This document shows, in pieces, positions 53,530 through 64,000 of a DNA stretch of 64,000 bases (the stretch's first letter is position 1; the number at the start of each line of letters is the position of its first letter). The stretch lies in assembly GCF_945859685.1 (NCBI RefSeq), contig NC_079149.1:8343118-8407117 (forward strand), written 5' to 3'. The stretch comes from Eupeodes corollae. Taxonomy: Eukaryota; Arthropoda; Insecta; Diptera; Syrphidae. Under the pieces are notes generated by a model, which saw nothing but the letters and a program-made list of their open reading frames with translations, ran no database searches and was not told the DNA's origin. Made by a program: the position numbers and the translations under genes.

Positions 53530-56420
53530 TTACCTACTTACTTAAGGTGGCGTTACAGTCCGGGCAGACCTGGGCCCAACAACATGCGTCTCCAACCAGC
53601 TCGGTCCCTAGCTAGCTGTCTCCAGTTTCGCAAGCCAAGTTGTTTGAGGTCCTCTCCCACCTGGGTGCGCCACCTGAGTCGCGGTCTTCCTCTACTGCAC
53701 CGTCCCTCGGAATTGGATTCGAAGACCTTCCGGGCTGGAGCGTTCGTCCATTCGCTCTACATGACCTAGCCATCTAAGCCGTTGGCCTTTAATTCTGGTC
53801 AGTGTCGCTGTACAACCCGTACAGTTCGTCGTTATATCTTCTCCTCCATTCTCCATCTATGCGTACGGGACCGAAAATTACCCAAAGAATTTTGCTCTCC
53901 AAGCATCCTAAGACGGTCTCATCTTTCTTTGACAAAGTCCAGGCCTCAGTGCCAGAAATGAGAACCGGGATAATGAGTGTCTTAAAGATGGTGATTTTAA
54001 ATGCTCGAGAGAGGACTTTTCTTTTCAATTGCCTTCTAATTCCAAAGAAGCAGCGATATGCAAACTTTATTCTTCGTTTGATTTCAGGGCTGGTGTCGTT
54101 GTCTGTGTTAATAGAGGTGCCTAGGTCCTAAAAACCTCAAAGTTATAGCTGTCCATGGTGACGTTTTGTCCAAGACGTCGTTGTTCCATGTACTTTTTTG
54201 ATGATAACATATACTTGGTCTTGCCCTCATTGACCACGAAACCCATCTTCTTCGCTTCCGTCGCAATGTTCAAAGACGCTCCACTGACATCACGCTTTGA
54301 TCTTCCAATTATGTCAATATCATCTGCGTATCCGAGACATTGGATAGACCTTTGGAAGATTGTGCCTCTGGTGTTGACGGTTGAGTTTTGCACAATTCTT
54401 TCCAGAACGATATTCAAGAAGTCGCATGTCAGTGCATCGCCTTGTCTAAAACCTTTTTTGACATCAAATGAATCGGTAAGATCTTTTCCGACCTTGATAG
54501 AGCAGCGTGCATTCTCCATCGTCATTCTGCACAAACGGATAAGTTTGACAGGGATGCCAAAACTAGACATTGCTCGGTAGAGCTCTTCCCTATAGACACT
54601 GTCATACGCGGCTTTAAAATCGATAAACAGATCGTGGGTAGCGATTTGAAGTTCCTGGTTTTTATCCAAGATCTGCCGTAGTGTGAATATTTGATTGATA
54701 GTGGACTTTCCTGGTCTGAAGCCACACTGATAAGGACCCATCAGGTTGTTGACGAACGGCTTCAGACGTTCACATAATACGACAGAGAGGATCTTATATG
54801 CAATGTTAAGGAGACTGATGCCTGTGTAATTGGCGCAAGTTAGAGGATTTCTATATTCTTATGTATGGGGCATTCTATGTTGCGATTCCACTCATCGGGC
54901 ATGCTTTCTTCCGAACATATTTTGCAGATGACTTGGTGCATGCTCCGGACCAAGTCATCGCCTGCTGCTTTAAATAGTTCGGCAGCGATGCCGTTAGCTC
55001 CAGCAGCTTTGTTTGACTTAAGTTTAGATATAGCTGTCTTAACTTCGTCAAGGTCGGGTAGGCAGAATTGTTGAATTGCGTCGCTGAGGTTGAGAGGTTC
55101 TTTCTCACTTCCAGCGGAATTCGGTTCGTCATCGCCGTTATATAATTTGGAGAAGTGGTCTTTCCATATTCTCAACGTAGACTGCGGTTCCACTACGATG
55201 TTACCCTGATCTTTACAGGCTAGTACCCTTGGGAGGTTTTTTTTTACCTTTTGGTAAAATTTACGAATCATTCCTGTTTTGACATCCCTCTATCTCCTCG
55301 ATCGCGCGCTTCTCATGCTTTCTTTTTTTCTATCTAAGAAGCCGGTGTTCCTCTATCCTCTTCTGCTCGTTGAGCTCGCGAGCAGATCTGGTCCTTTTGT
55401 GCAGCGACGTTTTGTATGCCTGTTGTTTCGTTGCGTGCTCTTGCCGGATCGGGATATCCGTAGCCGTACTTTGGCTACAACGAGGTATTGGTCCGAGTCA
55501 ATGTTGGCCTCTGGGAATGTTCGGATATCCTGTATACTGGAGAAGTGTCGGTTGATTGATCAGGAGATTTCCATGTCCTATTGTGGATATTGAGATGTGT
55601 GAACTGCGTACTAGCTACCAGAACGTCTCGCCCCGCAGCGAAATCGATCAGCCTGAATCCGTTGTCGGAGTTAGTGTCGTGAAGGCTGTATCTCCCGATT
55701 GTGCCACCAGATTGTCGTGATGCGCTCGCTCACAGTGTTGAAACTCAAGACTTTTTGCCTGAGTCTAGTTCCAACAGCAAATCCACATTTCGTTCTCGGT
55801 AGCAGTCGCCGTAGTATATATCGCAGTCTTTTAGTTTGCGTTTGCCCGGTTTATCACATCGCACTTCTTGGATGGCGGTAATATCTGCCTTGCAACAGTT
55901 TAGGGCTTCCGCTAATTCTTCGGCTGCACGTGTTTTGTTAAGGGACCTAACATTCCACGCACAGATACGAAGTTCGTTGTCCTTATTTCGACAGTGAATC
56001 CGTCCGTATTCGAGGCTTGTTGGTGCTTCGCAACTTAATGTATTGTTTACGTGGCCAGGAAGTCACCCCGACAACAAAACCACCAACCTGGAGTCCCAGA
56101 TCCTTAGTATAACTCCAAGGACGGGGAGCCGGATAATCCGCTCCTTAAAGGTCTGGGCTCCGAATATGTCGAAGAAGCCCTATAAGGTGTTCACTAAGTA
56201 GTTCAACCTTACTGGAACTGTAGACACCACCGTTGATTCCATCTCGAGAATTCGTCCGCTGCCGTCTGGATAAGGAGAGGTGCCTTAGTGGAAACACCTT
56301 TCCCCCTCTCCCGTTTGCTGCCCCCAACAACTTTGCACTGGGGTTAGAACCCAATCTCCAGTTGAGGTACTAAGCACCCGATGTTCACCGCGGAGAGGTG
56401 AGAGTAGGAGTTGACAGACA
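53530..56420 (-). mobile_element. RTE-like LINE, copy c (near full length, decayed)
   Basis: This is the longest copy of the family on the minus strand. The 5' leader reads LGAANGRGGKVFPLRHLSLS at about 56150-56330. The endonuclease starts near 55985 (CAWNVRSLNKTRAAEELAEA, then AIQEVRCDKPGKRKLKDCDI) and is internally shortened, resuming with YSLHDTNSDNGFRLIDFAAG. The reverse transcriptase spans about 55130-54121. The 3' end at 53530-53545 carries a TAAG-type tail. Stops and frameshifts interrupt each domain, so it is not functional. Confidence 0.87.
54121..54741 (-). pseudogene. Reverse transcriptase core of LINE copy c
   Basis: This 206-codon open frame keeps the finger and palm motifs in order: GPYQCGFRPGKSTINQIFTL, LFIDFKAAYDSVYREELYRA, GFRQGDALTCDFLNIVLERI and GYADDIDIIGRSKRDVSGAS, with both aspartates of the ADD box. 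It is the best-preserved reverse transcriptase of this family in the window. The upstream linker (54840-55271, KLKSNKAAGANGIAAELFKA) and downstream thumb (53789-54028, TEAWTLSKKDETVLGCLESK) are in other frames, so no full protein can be made. Confidence 0.9.
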
Positions 56421-57998
56421 GAGGTGGGTTTTGAGATAAAACCTATGGACGCTTGTGTCCTCTTGAAAGCACATGTCTACCATTTGAACACCATAAAAAT
56501 AAAAAAATAATGGTTAGCCAAGTTAATGATCCCTCTCTAACTAAAGAATCAATCAAGCCAAGATCTTCTAGTTTGCAACATTTATTAAGATAGTCGGCGA
56601 TATTTACCTTCTAAAATATCAGCTCAGTTGCTAAAAGAGTTTCTGAGATAGAGCACTTTTAAAGTTGCAAAAATTGTAAAAAACCATAACTGACTGATAG
56701 AATGGGCAATCATCAAAATTATGAAGACCTTCCCGACGTCGCAGAATCTTTAAATTTAGCACAAAGGTAGGCCTTATGGTTCGACGCAAGGAAAAAACAC
56801 AAAAATTATGCACTCAGGGGCGTGGTATTCACCCGCTCTCTTAAACAAAGCAGGATTTAAAATGAACACAACTACTTAAGTGTTATAGAACAATGAAATT
56901 AAGCAGAGTGAAAGGAGTTGATGTTTATTAATACAAAATTCGAAAATATGAGGTTATCCACCAAAGGGGCGTGGTACCCTCCTACTGGTTTTGTATTTTG
57001 TATCATTTATATGAATTACTTCTGATTCATGTAGAATGATGAAATTTAACAGTGATTGATGTGTATTGAAAGATGGATATAACACATCTGAGAGTATACC
57101 CCCAAGAGGGGGTATTATTATTTACAAAGAAACACTTCTAGTGCTTGTAAATTGATGAAAGTTACAGAGTGGGCGAAATCAATTTATGTAGAAAGACAAA
57201 AAAATAAATCTTTGAAGATATTCATTTAGAGGCGTGATACCCACCCACTTTCTTCAATTAGGTTTAAATACGAAAAAGATTCTTTTGTGACTTCAGGATT
57301 ATGACTTAAAAATATAGACCTAGGTTTGGTAAACGGGTCCTAAGGAATTTTTCAAAAGGTGGGATGTAGATGATGATAAAAGGTATGAAAGGATAAGTTT
57401 ACTTGGCAAGTTTTTATTCAGTTACTTTATTACAATCCACATTCTATTATTCTATAATTTGGAAGGTATCATTCCTTAGTCAATATTTAAAAGTTACTTC
57501 GATATAAGCTTTCAAAAATAAATTCATATTAAACCTTCGTAAATTTAGATTCTGTCGTATTTTTAGATCTCATTAGTTTTCGCTTCAGACTTATAACTCA
57601 GATTTTTCTATACAGCAGAAATTGGTTACTATTTCAACATTTATATTATTTGGAATTAATTGGGCCTACATTAAAAAAAATAACATCAGGTTTTTCGGAT
57701 GAAACTTTTAATTAGGATCTAGGAATGGAATAACATAAAAGTTAAAGATAGGAATAAGGTTTAAAGTTCGTTAAAAAAGTGCATTTTGTTTCTGAACTTA
57801 TTCAAATTTAGGTGACCATCAGTTTTCGTCACAAATTTCCAATCTAAATTATTAAATTACATACAATTTTTACTTTAAACATTAAAAATTTGTTTCCAAA
57901 TGAAATAATTTGTGACCATAATTTTTAATTTACCAATAAAAACTTTTATTTAAGAATGCTTCATATAAAACAGAAAATTCATTATCAAAGAAAAAAAT
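56421..57998. other. Gene-free stretch with a decayed tandem repeat
   Basis: There is no coding region. The part 56815-57300 is a four-unit repeat (listed separately). The rest is AT-rich sequence up to tRNA-Glu. Confidence 0.45.
56815..57300 (+). repeat. Four diverged tandem units of about 125-145 bp
   Basis: Each unit opens with a purine-rich run and a phrase like GGGGCGTGGTATTCACCCGC (56818), GGGGCGTGGTACCCTCCTAC (56966), AGAGGGGGTATTATTATTTA (57102) or AGAGGCGTGATACCCACCCA (57228). Each then has a stretch around AATGATGAAATTTAACAG or AATTGATGAAAGTTACAGAG, and a TATTAATACAAAA-like tail. Divergence is strong. No reading frame or known element is associated. Confidence 0.65.
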
Positions 57999-58070
57999 TT
58001 CCCATACCGGGAATCGAACCCGGGCCTTCTGGGTGAAAGCCAGATATCCTAGCCACTAGACCATATGGGA
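57999..58070 (-). tRNA. tRNA-Glu (TTC)
   Basis: This minus-strand cloverleaf of 72 nt has acceptor TCCCATA/TATGGGA and discriminator A. The anticodon stem TCTGG/CCAGA holds loop CTTTCAC, anticodon TTC. The T arm is CCGGG-TTCGATT-CCCGG. A T7 run follows directly on the minus strand (57991-57998 region). Confidence 0.96.
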
Positions 58071-59945
58071 TATTGAAAATTACACATCTTATGAAATTCA
58101 AAATGCTAAAAGTACACAAAGCAATTCGCTCTTATGTGGTGAAATAGGCCAATAGCCCCCATAGTTCTACCATTCAAACAGCCTAACCTCAGATAACTCA
58201 ACTGGGTTTGTTAAACAACTCTCTTTGACACCATCTCTTTAGAGTTATAGTATCTACTTAAGAGAGACTTTTAGATTTGAATCCGGTTTTTCATTAGCTG
58301 AAGCCGATGAAGTGGAGAAAGTTTGAGATCTCAATGTTACCTCCATCAAACTAAACACACGTCGAAGCCGCGAACCGCTGCCACCGACACACGTGCCCTT
58401 CAAAAACTAAAAATAAATCATTTTTTAATTCGGTTGCAAGTTCTACAAAAGATATTTTTATGAAGGTTGGTTGTTATACCGTTGATGACGCACAATTTCA
58501 AGAAACTCATGGTTGAGGACTACGTGCTGGTTGTGGGATCAATTTGAATATAAGTCTCATGCTTGCAGTAGTCGTCTGGTTTCTGTTTGGTGTGTTCCTA
58601 ATGTTTTAGAGGTCATTTGGTATTCTGAAGAATGATTACGTGACGTCATTCACGGAACGGTGGAGGCTCGTTTCGATGTGAACCAATCAGCTTGGTGCAG
58701 TTGAACTTTTGTTGTTGTAGGTTGGTTGATGATGGTGAAACTATCTACGCCGTCTGCCGACGTGACTAAGTCGAAAGGAATTCTGTAGATATGAACATCG
58801 GGTAGGTGAGGTAAGAGAATAGGTATAAGACCGGCATTTGTGCAGATTATACCATTTTTGTTTCATATACCATACATTGTAAATGTTGCTCACCCCTTAG
58901 ATGGTGATGCTGGTGGTGGTGAATTAGTTGCTTATTTTATTTATGGCGCCAATTTGTCGCTTTCATTTCTATACCTTTTAGTGTTTGAAACGTGAGCAAC
59001 ATGAGAAAAAAACGGGTTCGATTCATAGCGTCGGTTAGAGGAGGTTACAAACGATAAAGGGGGAGATTTTTTGAAGAGAGTTCTTTTGGTCCTTCTTCTG
59101 AGAAATAACAATAACAACAACATTAAGCTGTTAAGTGTTAAACCAAGAGATGAACAAATTTCAAGGAAATGATGCAACAACGAATTATTATTGTATGATA
59201 TAAGTTTTGAGGTTATTTTATTTAAATTTTTAAGAAAGTTACATTATTAAGGTAATTTTGGTTCTTTTTCTAATTTTAATTTTAAATCTGGAATTCAGGA
59301 AATTTTTTGTTCATTTTGTATTAAAATCGAGTTGACCAACAAAACAAGGAAATTAACCTCTGTTGAGGATGAACCATTTGTATGGTTTCAAACAACTATA
59401 AATATTTTCTTTTTAAATTCCATAAAATAAAATAAGTAAGTATACGCCTCAGTCTGCCTTTTTTTTGTTATAGGAGATGTTTTTTTTTTGTTTTTAGCCT
59501 TGAGAAGTTTCGATGGCTGTTTCTGTAGTTTGACAGTTGATAATGATAAACTGTGTTGTCAGATTTTATCTCGAATTTTCTCAAAGTTGGAATTTGGTTA
59601 TTGCAAAATCAATTTGTGACACATTTTTTTTACCAGAAGTGGCCCTGTTAAGTGGCATCAAGTGCTTGCGACTTAAAGCCTCTTCATTGCTTCATACAGG
59701 GTTATATTAAGCCATTTATTTATGGCGATACACCAAAAACGCTGAAAGCATTTTAAGCCAGCAGTTCCACAACGCTACACAGTCTGAATCTGTATGTTCT
59801 CAATCTCTTAAAAAACACAAGACATAATCAATTACGTTTTTATTGCTTGGGAACATATTTTTTAAATTTGTTTTTAATTAGTGGAACAAATCTTTACATC
59901 GTTTTGGATAAAGTAAAAAACTCTCAAACTCAAAAGCATTTGATT
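58071..59945. other. No gene seen
   Basis: This is about 1.9 kb without a recognisable gene. The part 58340-58920 is less AT-rich and has TTGTTGTTG and GGTGATGCTGGTGGTGGTGA repeats, which could be regulatory or untranslated sequence, but this is not supported further. Confidence 0.4.
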
Positions 59946-59949
59946 GAGT

Positions 59950-60800
59950 TTGGCACCAAGCTCTCTTATTGAAAATGCCTGCTTTTGGTATTGATGATTC
60001 GCTTTTTCGTTGGATTAGAAATTACCTTTCTAAACCGTTCAATACAAGTTGTATTGAATGGTTTCCAGTTTGAAATTCACAAAATAAATGCTGGTGTCCC
60101 CCAGGGCTCCGTTTTGTCGCCGACTCTCTTCCTTATGTTCATAAATTAAACTGTTTCGCTAACAAAAGTACCCTCAGCTTTTTATATTCGTTTCTAGATT
60201 TACATCCTTTTCCTTTGGATGTGGAACTTAAGGGCAACGTATCATAAGCTCATTAAATTCTGATCTTGACAGCATTGTCCAATGGGGTGTCAAAAACCGT
60301 GTAGAATTTAATGCTTTGAAAACTCAATGCTGTCTCCTGTTGTTAAAGCGTAACACACCCCTGATGCCACTATCTAAACTAATCAACTGTCCGTACTCGG
60401 CATGTGTATCACAGATCACCTTTTATGAAATGATCATATATTTGATATTGCCAAAAATGCGGTGCTGACATTTTTCACCCCTTCTGATCTGGCTGTTACA
60501 AAGCTTTTACAAAGCTTTCATCCGTCTAAAGCTTGAATATAATTCGCATATTCGGCCAGGTGCCCCTAAAAGAAGCTTAAATCTCTTGGATAGAATACAA
60601 AAAAGGGCTTTAAAAATGATAGGCGACAGAACTATAATCAAAACTTTTACTTCGCTAGAACCGTCGCTAGAACCGCAAAGTTTCATGCCTTTCGCTGTTT
60701 TATTGATATTTTTACAAACAATCGCACTTCTAGAAATGCTCATCAGTTTACACTTCAACTCAATTCCGGGCGTACTGTCAAGTATAGAGATTCTTAGAAC
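59950..60800 (+). pseudogene. Jockey-like LINE reverse transcriptase relic (+)
   Basis: Broken plus-strand frames read FGIDDSLFRWIRNYLS, then VLNGFQFEIHKINAGVPQGS and VLSPTLFLMFIN (60050-60145), then LNSDLDSIVQWGVKNRVEFN (60255-60314) with NALKTQC, and RPGAPKRSLNLLDRIQKRAL followed by KMIGDR (60555-60630). The order INAGVPQGSVLSPTLF, then L-N-SDLDxI-x-WG-x-KN-x-VEFN-x-KT, then LLDRIQKRAL is characteristic of Jockey/CR1-type LINEs. The box with the two catalytic aspartates is not recognisable, and stops are frequent. It is dead. Confidence 0.72.
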
Positions 60801-61400
60801 TCTTAAAGTTTGACCTTGAAAATTTATTGTTAACATCACATAGTGAGTTCTTGTAATCGGTGTGATATGTCAAATTGAAAACTTTGACAACTCTCGACGT
60901 TTCAAGGTCCCTAGAATCTTAATCAAAGATTTTTAGAGTGATGTTTGCGTGAGCCTGTGTAGTGTACGTGTTATCCTGAAGATATTACGATAACAGATTA
61001 TTTAATGTGTTTGACATTTGTTAAAACTTTGAGAAAGGTCCAAATAACGGTTTTTTTCGACTCGTTTTTAGAAAAATCTAATTACTATTTTTTGTGTAAA
61101 AATAAAACTTTAAAAAAATGTTGATAAAATTTACAAAAATTGGTTTTCGACTAAAAAATATTCGGGACAAATAATAAAAACAAACTTATTTTATCATACG
61201 CAAAATATTGTTGCTAACTTTTAGAACAGATTGAATTGACAACTTTTATTACAGAACATGAAAATCTCCAAAAACAAGAAAGTATTATAAAAAGTATGTT
61301 TAAATTTTGTTATTGCTATTACGTGAAAGTTTTAGAAAAATCAATAGACGGATACGGATGTCAAGTTATCAGTTATCGCATCCCAATATCTTTTCAATTT
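60801..61400. other. No gene seen
   Basis: This is AT-rich sequence between two LINE relics of opposite orientation. Confidence 0.45.
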
Positions 61401-62070
61401 TGCAATCATAAACATAAACGATAATTATAACAAAGATCTTAAAAGACTAAAAATGTTAAACTCATCGGCTTATAAAAAACAATTTTAATGTGAAATATAA
61501 TTTGTTAGATCGTTTGAAAAAATATATAAAAAGGAGCGGTTCGAGGTGACTGCCCTGGGGCACTTCACAAAAATGTTCAACTTTATTTGACAGCACATTA
61601 GCGATTTTGACATATTGATTTCTTCAAACTAAATAACTATTAATCTATTTAAGAAGTGCAGAGTGAAATCCAAACAGTTTCAACAGAATCTTTTGCTCCA
61701 GAATTGTGCAAAGGTGTTATCAAAGAATCTTTCCAAGCATCTAAAAATATACCTTGCTTTAAAGACACATTGAAAATCTAACCTAGAGGGGCTGTTAAAT
61801 TGTATTTGCAGTATTCTAAAAACTTGGTGGAAAATGATCGGGTGTAACAGAAAAACTGTTGTCAAGCGATGATAAAGCTAACAAACACATCATCGAAAGA
61901 TAAAAATAAACTGCCACCATTATTATTAGAATTAAAATAATGAACAATTTTATCATAACTAATATTTAACTCAATAAAACTTGATTGAGAAAATAAAGCA
62001 AAAATTGTAAAAAAATTCTTTAAGATTATCAATAGTAGCACCTTTATATCGGGTACGTTCGATGCCATTA
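61400..62070 (-). pseudogene. Jockey-like LINE reverse transcriptase relic (-)
   Basis: Minus-strand fragments occur in LINE order. First is a region before the fingers (62068-61862). Then IFNVSLKQGIFLDAWKDSLI with TPLHNSGAKDSVE (about 61790-61690) corresponds to the S-L-K/x-G-x-F-x-x-x-WK-x-S-x-I-x-P motif. Then, after a deletion of the palm's first half, VPQGSHLEPLLF (about 61560-61520) corresponds to VPQG-S-x-L-G-PLLF. Frames change between the pieces. It is not functional and differs from the plus-strand relic at 59950-60800 in its VPQG motif. Confidence 0.62.
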
Positions 62071-62089
62071 TGTATTTAACTCAATTTCT

Positions 62090-63051
62090 TTTGCATATCC
62101 ACTACGGGCAAGCTTGCCGAATTCCAGACGCTGAACCCAATTTTCGACTGTTTTCATCTGCATAAATCGACCAATACGGCAATACTGCTGAAATTTCACG
62201 TTCGATATTTACGAAGCTTAACATTCGTCCCTGGCTTGTTGGCATAGACTATAGACTCGACGTATTCAAACAGGAAATAGTCGAACGGCTTCAAATTGCA
62301 CGAACGAGGCGGTCAAGCGACTGGAACATTTCGTGCAATAACACGTTCTCCAAACTTGGTTTCCAATAAATTGATTGGAAATTTGCTGTGTGGCTTGTGG
62401 CGCCAGCCGTCCTGTTGTAACCACATGTCCTTTAAGTCCGTGCCGTTCTTGACCATCACAGAAGAAGTACGGCCCAATGACGCCACCGTCCCATCAACCA
62501 ATTTTTTCGGGATGCAATGATGACTCATTGAGTACGTGTGGATTGCTGCTTGACCAATACCGCATATTTTGTTTATTGACGAAGCCATTCAGCCAGAAAT
62601 AAGCCTCATGATTTTTTGATGAAAATCCGAATCATTTTCAAGTTGTTGCTCAACCCAATTCACGAACATACGACGCTTCACTTCTTGCATCAATTTAATA
62701 TTGTAAGGATGTAAGCCAATATCTTTTCTTAAAATCTGCCACAACAACGTCACAGAGATGCATGACGCTTGAGAACGACGTGTGACAGATACATTTGGGC
62801 TTTCTGCAACTAAAGCAACAGAATCAGCAATGTTCTTGGGCACTTCTTTGTCTTACTGGCACGGGAGAATTTTGTACTGTGTCTGTGGATTCAAATTTGT
62901 CCACTAGACTCTAAATTATTGTTCTGATAGGACGATTATGACGACCATAAAATGGACGTAGCGCTCTTAATATTGAGGCCACTGACTCCGAAATTCGGTG
63001 ATAAATTTTAATAATTTCGACTCGATGTTGGCTCGTATATCTTTCTATCAT
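62090..63051 (-). pseudogene. Second mariner transposase, decayed, DD41D-like
   Basis: On the minus strand the reading starts MIERYTSQHRVEIIKIYHRI at 63051, followed by ALRPFYGRHNRPIR. Further on are RRSQASCISVTLLWQILRKD and VNWVEQQLENDSDFHQKI (62589-62843), a Y/FWLNG remnant, DMWLQQDGWRHKPHSKFPIN (62313-62588) and, after a TGA in place of a tryptophan codon, PPRSCNLKPFDYFLF. The motifs run in the same order as in the mariner at 4208-5288, including the PPRSC-x-L-x-P-x-DYFL end, so both belong to one broad DD41D-like group though clearly different families. The first catalytic aspartate region is damaged. Terminal repeats were not identified. Confidence 0.8.
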
Positions 63052-64000
63052 GAAATGGCAAACCTTATTGAAGAGAAATGTCAAAAGAGCAGCAAGAAAT
63101 ATGGCGTCGTTTTCTGTTCCTGTCGCCCTACTTTTGTAGCGTTCCTGTTGAAAGACCCTCTACAATACGTTAGAGTGAATATCATGTGATTTACGTTCAG
63201 TATTCAGAAATGACCAAAAATATTTAGGAATTCTTTAAATCTTTGACTATATGTATTGCTTAAAAATACAAAATTTCAAATATGTATACTCTTTTGTTAT
63301 TTGATCAAATTTTTCACAAAAGTAACCGAAATCTCTTTTTTTTAAGAAACTTTATTATAACATTTTCAGCCTGGATAAGCTTTTATTAAACCATACAGGG
63401 CTTGGCGAATTTTGAAATATTTTGAAATAACGAACATTAGTAGGTACAGCAGAATCTTAAGTTCTTCCAAACAAAACCAAAGCTAGCTCTAAGTAATAAC
63501 ATTTGTTTCAAATCAATGACCTCTAAGAAATTAGTCACTGATACAAGATCAGCAATTTCTTAATTATTTTTTTTTTCTCAGCAAGTATTGTTATTAATAC
63601 CAATTATATTTTCATTACAATTTAACCGCCCTACTCTGTTAAAACCAAAATATTCTAAGCTTATTCTTCATATTATAATCGAAAAAGTTTGTTGAGAAAG
63701 CACAATATTTCCATTTAAATAAACTACAATTTTCGACTTAAATTAGCTGATCTACTCGGTCGATTTCTGTAAAACAATACTTGGTTGAAATTGACAGATT
63801 TACTGTGTTGAACTTAGCCGTCAAAACAAAACTCACTCTGCAACAAAGATTTCCTAACAATTTCTTGATCTTGTAATCGATATTATTTATCTCTTCTTTA
63901 AATCCAATTATTTATAATTTATTATATCCAAAACAACTTCAACACCTGTGATATACAGTTACCTAATAAAACCTTTCCTGCATTTATGCCTATATCAAAA
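63052..64000. other. No gene seen
   Basis: This is AT-rich sequence. The first 120 bases probably belong to the mariner's 5' noncoding part; GGGTCTTTCAACAGGAACGC read on the minus strand near 63140-63165 might be near its end. Nothing else is recognised. Confidence 0.4.

Noticed and set aside
58340..58800. Less AT-rich stretch considered as a coding exon
   Set aside because: All frames are broken by stops within short distances and no motif is recognisable.
60507..60839. 110-codon minus-strand frame
   Set aside because: It is opposite to the recognisable LINE segment with LLDRIQKRAL on the plus strand and is an antisense shadow.

Overview
The window is eukaryotic nuclear DNA from an insect, most likely a dipteran. 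It is AT-rich, has short spliced introns with GT..AG borders, split single-copy animal genes, RNA polymerase III tRNA genes ending in T-runs, an arthropod TATA/Inr promoter, and many insect-type transposable elements (rosa-like DD41D mariners, RTE-, Jockey- and LOA/R1-like LINEs, PIF/Harbinger, hAT and a CsRn1-like Ty3/Gypsy element). No operon, CRISPR array or prokaryotic gene was seen.

Host genes. (1) 853-979 (+) is the last coding exon of a grainyhead-type transcription factor, followed by a long AT-rich tract that is probably its 3' UTR. (2) 13112-14696 (-) is a complete six-exon TRAPPC13 homologue (TRAPP subunit, membrane trafficking). (3) 25575-25913 (+) is a complete two-exon SMIM12-like small membrane protein. 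(4) 36084-36265 (-) is the last coding exon of an RNF7/Roc2-type RING protein of cullin ubiquitin ligases. (5) 38833-38920 (+) is a candidate first coding exon with a signal peptide, behind a TATA/Inr promoter; its other exons were not found. Six tRNA genes are present: two identical Arg-CCT, plus Arg-TCT, Met-CAT, His-GTG and Glu-TTC. Apart from belonging to general cell machinery, these genes show no sign of acting together.

Mobile DNA, left to right. 3.3-6.5 kb is a decayed LINE split by a DD41D mariner. 8.3-9.7 kb is a hAT relic. 10.4-13.0 kb is an RTE-like LINE. 15.8-17.15 kb is an internally deleted LOA/R1-like LINE. 18.9-19.1 kb is a Tc1-like scrap. 19.7-20.3 and 27.7-28.2 kb are two inverted copies of one MITE. 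20.38-25.38 kb is an apparently intact LTR retrotransposon. 26.4-26.9 kb is a LINE RNase H relic. Three related RTE-like LINE copies lie at 28.65-29.9, 47.5-49.5 and 53.5-56.4 kb. 32.9-34.3 kb is a PIF/Harbinger cluster. 41.24-41.6 kb is an (AATAG)n satellite beside a LOA/R1-like LINE (41.65-44.2 kb). 59.95-60.8 and 61.4-62.07 kb are Jockey-like LINE relics, and 62.1-63.05 kb is a second mariner pseudogene.

Between these lie AT-rich stretches with no recognisable gene, several of which hold old tandem or dispersed repeats not explained by a known element (6.84-7.62, 29.87-30.39, 47.03-49.80 and 56.8-57.3 kb). I found no convincing new multi-gene system. The most notable items are the intact Gypsy element inserted about 200 bp upstream of SMIM12, the Harbinger cluster, the inverted MITE pair and the unexplained repeats.
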